Assembly: GCF_011751075.1 (NCBI RefSeq)
Contig: NZ_JAALLN010000003.1
Location: 292,510 to 356,509 of the forward strand
From: Flavobacterium poyangense
GTDB lineage: Bacteria; Bacteroidota; Bacteroidia; Flavobacteriales; Flavobacteriaceae
Reading direction: 5' to 3'
Length of the DNA: 64,000 nucleotides
The position numbers were made by a program, and so were the translations under genes. The notes beneath the pieces were generated by a model, which searched no databases, was not told the origin of the DNA, and saw only the letters and a program-made list of their open reading frames with translations. This document shows positions 61,786 to 64,000 of this stretch, piece by piece (position 1 is the stretch's first letter; each line of letters starts with the position of its first letter).

Positions 61786-62445
61786 ATGGCGACAAAGAAA
61801 AAAATAATTACCAGAGAGGATATCGTTTCAATCTATATGAATGACGTTTTAGAAGCAGGAAAAAGACCTGTATCTGTATTTCATTTTGTAAAAGGAAAAG
61901 ATTTTACTGAAGCTGAATTTTATAACTTTTTTGGAACACTTGAAAGTTTAGAAAAAGAAATATTCAGATTGTTTTTTACAAACACGATAGAGTTGTTAAA
62001 CAAAAACACGGACTATCTTGAGTATGACATGAAGAATAAAATGTTGAGTTTTTACTTTACTTTCTTTGAGATTCTGACAGCAAACAGAAGTTATGTTTTA
62101 CAAACTTTAAAATCAGATCCCAATCCAATCAAAAATTTGGTGCAGTTAACTTCGCTTCGGGAGGTTTTCAAGGATTATGTTTCAGAAATCCTGACAGACG
62201 ATTATAGATTAGAACAGGAGAGATTTCAGAAATTTCAAGAGAAAACGATTCAGGAATCGGCTTGGTTGCAATTAATGCTAACGCTCAAATTCTGGATGAG
62301 TGATGAGTCTGCAGCTTTCGAGAAAACAGATGTTTTTATAGAAAAATCGGTTAATGCTTCATTTGAGTTAATGAACGTAGCACCAATGAATCACCTTTTG
62401 GATTTTGGAAAATTTTTATTCAAAGAAAAAATTTACAGCAGATAA
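61786..62445 (+). CDS. TetR/AcrR-like protein, degenerate DNA-binding domain
   Basis: The ATG at 61786 gives a 219-residue helical protein beginning MATKKKIITREDIVSIYMND. The FYNFFGTLESLEKEIFRLFF segment corresponds to the end of a TetR HTH (YYHF-type plus following helix), but the recognition helix is not a good match. The long C-terminal part is an all-helical ligand-binding-like domain. It overlaps the following ABC1 kinase gene by one base (TAATG), so the two are translationally coupled. A role in regulating or partnering the kinase is inferred. Confidence 0.72.
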   Translation: MATKKKIITREDIVSIYMNDVLEAGKRPVSVFHFVKGKDFTEAEFYNFFGTLESLEKEIFRLFFTNTIELLNKNTDYLEYDMKNKMLSFYFTFFEILTANRSYVLQTLKSDPNPIKNLVQLTSLREVFKDYVSEILTDDYRLEQERFQKFQEKTIQESAWLQLMLTLKFWMSDESAAFEKTDVFIEKSVNASFELMNVAPMNHLLDFGKFLFKEKIYSR

Positions 62446-63749
62446 TGAAAACAATTGATTATATACCAACCTCAAAAATAGAAAGAGCCGGGAAATTGGT
62501 CCAAACCGGTGCAAAAATAGGAGTTAACTACATTAAGCATTATGCCGAAAAAATGGTTAATTCTGATCTGACTCGTGACAAACTAAACGAAAACAATGCC
62601 GAAGATATTTATGACGGACTAAAAAGTCTAAAAGGAAGTGCCCTTAAAGTAGCGCAAATGCTAAGTATGGACAAGAATTTCCTGCCTCAGGCTTATGTAG
62701 AGAAATTTTCTCTGTCTCAGTTTTCTGTCCCACCGCTTTCTGCGCCTTTGGTACTGAAAACATTCAAAACGAATTTCGGAAAAACACCTTATGAAATCTT
62801 TGATGAGTTTAATGCCAATTCGGTAAATGCCGCCAGTATTGGTCAGGTACATTTGGCTTTAAAAGACAACAAAAAACTCGCTGTTAAAATTCAATATCCC
62901 GGTGTTGCCAACAGTATTTCGTCTGATTTGGCTTTGGTAAAACCAATCGCGATCAGAATGTTTAATTTGCAGGGAAAAGACTCTGATAAGTATTTTAAAG
63001 AAGTAGAAGACAAACTGATCGAAGAAACGAATTATTTGCTGGAATTAAAGCAAAGTAAGGAAGTCGTAGAAGCTTGCAGTAAAATCGAAAACATACTTTT
63101 TCCAAACTATTATCCTGAATTTTCATCAGAGAAAATCATCACGATGGATTGGATGACAGGAATACACCTTTCTGAATTTACAGCCCAAAATACCGATCAG
63201 GTAGTTGGTGATGCAATTGGTCAGGCACTTTGGGACTTTTATATGTATCAAATTCATGTTTTAAGAAAAGTACATGCAGATCCGCACCCCGGGAACTTTT
63301 TGGTAGACGATCAAAATCGCCTTATTGCCCTTGATTTCGGATGCATGAAACAAATTCCCGAAGAGTTTTACACCCCTTACTTTGAGTTAATCAATAAAGA
63401 TGTCATTACAGACGATTCGCTATTTAATCAGAAGTTATTCGAATTAGAAATTCTTCGTCAGGATGATTCTCCCTCAGAAATAGCCTATTTTACAGAGATG
63501 TTTCATGATTTGTTATCGCTTTTCACACGACCTTTTCAAAATGAAACTTTCGATTTTGCCGATGAAACTTTTTTCGATAGCATCGCCAAACTGGGTGAGC
63601 GTTTCACAAATGATACCAACCTCAAAAAAATGAACGGAAACAGAGGTTCTAAACACTTTATTTACATGAACCGTACGTTCTTCGGTCTTTATAATTTAAT
63701 GTTTGACTTGAAGGCGAAAATTACCGTTGAGAATTATTTGAAGTATTAA
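62445..63749 (+). CDS. ABC1/AarF (UbiB-like) atypical kinase
   Basis: This 434-residue protein has the ABC1 kinase-like core: SLKGSALKVAQMLSMD (the KxGQ region, here KVAQ), NAASIGQVHLALKDNKKLAV with the ATP-site lysine in KIQYPGV, a catalytic VHADPHPGNFLVDD and the metal-binding ALDFGCMKQ. No membrane anchor is evident. Family members affect quinone synthesis and lipid homeostasis. The Gly-to-Ala change in the KxGQ motif (KVAQ) is noteworthy, because that motif restrains protein-kinase activity in COQ8. Coupled to the TetR-like gene upstream. Confidence 0.88.
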   Translation: MKTIDYIPTSKIERAGKLVQTGAKIGVNYIKHYAEKMVNSDLTRDKLNENNAEDIYDGLKSLKGSALKVAQMLSMDKNFLPQAYVEKFSLSQFSVPPLSAPLVLKTFKTNFGKTPYEIFDEFNANSVNAASIGQVHLALKDNKKLAVKIQYPGVANSISSDLALVKPIAIRMFNLQGKDSDKYFKEVEDKLIEETNYLLELKQSKEVVEACSKIENILFPNYYPEFSSEKIITMDWMTGIHLSEFTAQNTDQVVGDAIGQALWDFYMYQIHVLRKVHADPHPGNFLVDDQNRLIALDFGCMKQIPEEFYTPYFELINKDVITDDSLFNQKLFELEILRQDDSPSEIAYFTEMFHDLLSLFTRPFQNETFDFADETFFDSIAKLGERFTNDTNLKKMNGNRGSKHFIYMNRTFFGLYNLMFDLKAKITVENYLKY

Positions 63750-63793
63750 AGGAGGTTTTTTTGTTTCAGGTTTCAGAGCCTCTTGTTTATGTC

Positions 63794-63923
63794 ATTTCGA
63801 CGGAGGAGAAATCACACAAGAATCCATAAAGAGAATCCACAAAGAAAACTGCCAATCTTTGTCGAGTTACTGGTGTGATTTACTTCGTCTATTCGCTATC
63901 GCTCGGGTCTCCTGCGTCGAAAT
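63794..63923. repeat. intergenic inverted repeat (ATTTCGACG-GAGGAGA family)
   Basis: ATTTCGACGGAGGAGA (63794-63809) is matched by the complementary TCTCCTGCGTCGAAAT (63908-63923) with one mismatch. Inside them ATCACAC and GTGTGATT also pair. It is the same family as the elements at 5.7 kb and 46.2 kb, in the spacer between the ABC1 kinase and a transposase-like end. Confidence 0.8.
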
Positions 63924-63935
63924 TGTAAAGGTTAC

Positions 63936-64000
63936 TTATTTCGGTAACAGATTTATCATTTCTATTGGTTTCTTTCCATCAATACCTTGATGTGGTCTTT
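63936..64000 (-). mobile_element. C-terminal end of an integrase-core transposase (partial)
   Basis: On the minus strand the last 20 codons read RPHQGIDGKKPIEMINLLPK and then TAA. RPHQGIxGKxPxE is the usual C-terminal motif of rve-type integrase domains in IS3/IS481-like transposases. The gene enters the window from the right edge, so only its final 65 bases are visible. The assignment rests on this short motif. Confidence 0.55.

Overview
The window is a stretch of chromosome from a Bacteroidota bacterium, most likely Flavobacterium or a close relative. The evidence is the low G+C content, promoters of the TTG-N19-TAnnTTTG type, few recognisable Shine-Dalgarno sites, a type IX secretion cargo protein, TonB receptors paired with lipoproteins, DUF4252 and DUF4199 proteins, and intergenic palindromes of kinds I associate with flavobacteria. 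Nothing looks like a prophage, an integrated plasmid or a CRISPR locus. The only mobile-element trace is the 3' end of a transposase/integrase-like gene at the right edge.

Layout. 1-5.6 kb: zapA (partial) with a coiled-coil partner, then an M23 endopeptidase, a TonB receptor and a lipoprotein. 5.9-12.9 kb: a minus-strand run of a DUF2971 protein, an MsbA-like ABC exporter, a YhcG-type nuclease, a phosphohexomutase, a family 2 glycosyltransferase and a DUF4199 membrane protein. 13-17 kb: ribosomal protein L31 type B, a GlmU-like protein and an ABC-F ATPase. 17-20.6 kb: a TolC/HlyD/ABC-2 permease operon without an ATPase. 21-29 kb: a porin with a DASS anion transporter, small enzymes, rpmH (L34), and a carB that lacks the allosteric domain. 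29-35 kb: small membrane and lipoproteins, an ECF sigma/anti-sigma/DUF4252 operon, and an S41 peptidase.

35.3-46.2 kb is a cobalamin acquisition and nucleotide-loop assembly locus. A cobalamin riboswitch precedes a BtuB-like TonB receptor and a BtuG-like beta-propeller lipoprotein. Next to these lie cobC, cobS, a bluB-cobT gene fusion, cobU, a cysteine-rich CWC/DUF5522 protein and a divergent btuF-btuC-btuD transporter. Together they could import corrinoid across both membranes, make 5,6-dimethylbenzimidazole and attach it. No corrin-ring genes are present in the window. This is the most coherent system here.

46.6-64 kb: trmL, an rRNA pseudouridine synthase, an NlpE-like lipoprotein, a large secreted exonuclease/phosphatase with a T9SS signal, a MepB-like protein, a second ECF sigma operon whose partner appears to join a cytoplasmic segment, one membrane helix and an outer-membrane barrel, a PrcB-like lipoprotein, rmuC, a thioesterase, a VOC protein, a small membrane protein resembling part of cytochrome oxidase subunit I, a YceI protein, a TIGR01777 epimerase, and a TetR-like protein overlapping an ABC1 (AarF/UbiB) kinase.

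The intergenic regions are unusually rich in repeats. They include heptanucleotide arrays, a 73-bp tandem triplication, a nested palindromic element, perfect 27-bp hairpins, and several divergent copies of a family built around a TGTCATTTCGACGAAGGAG-like arm.
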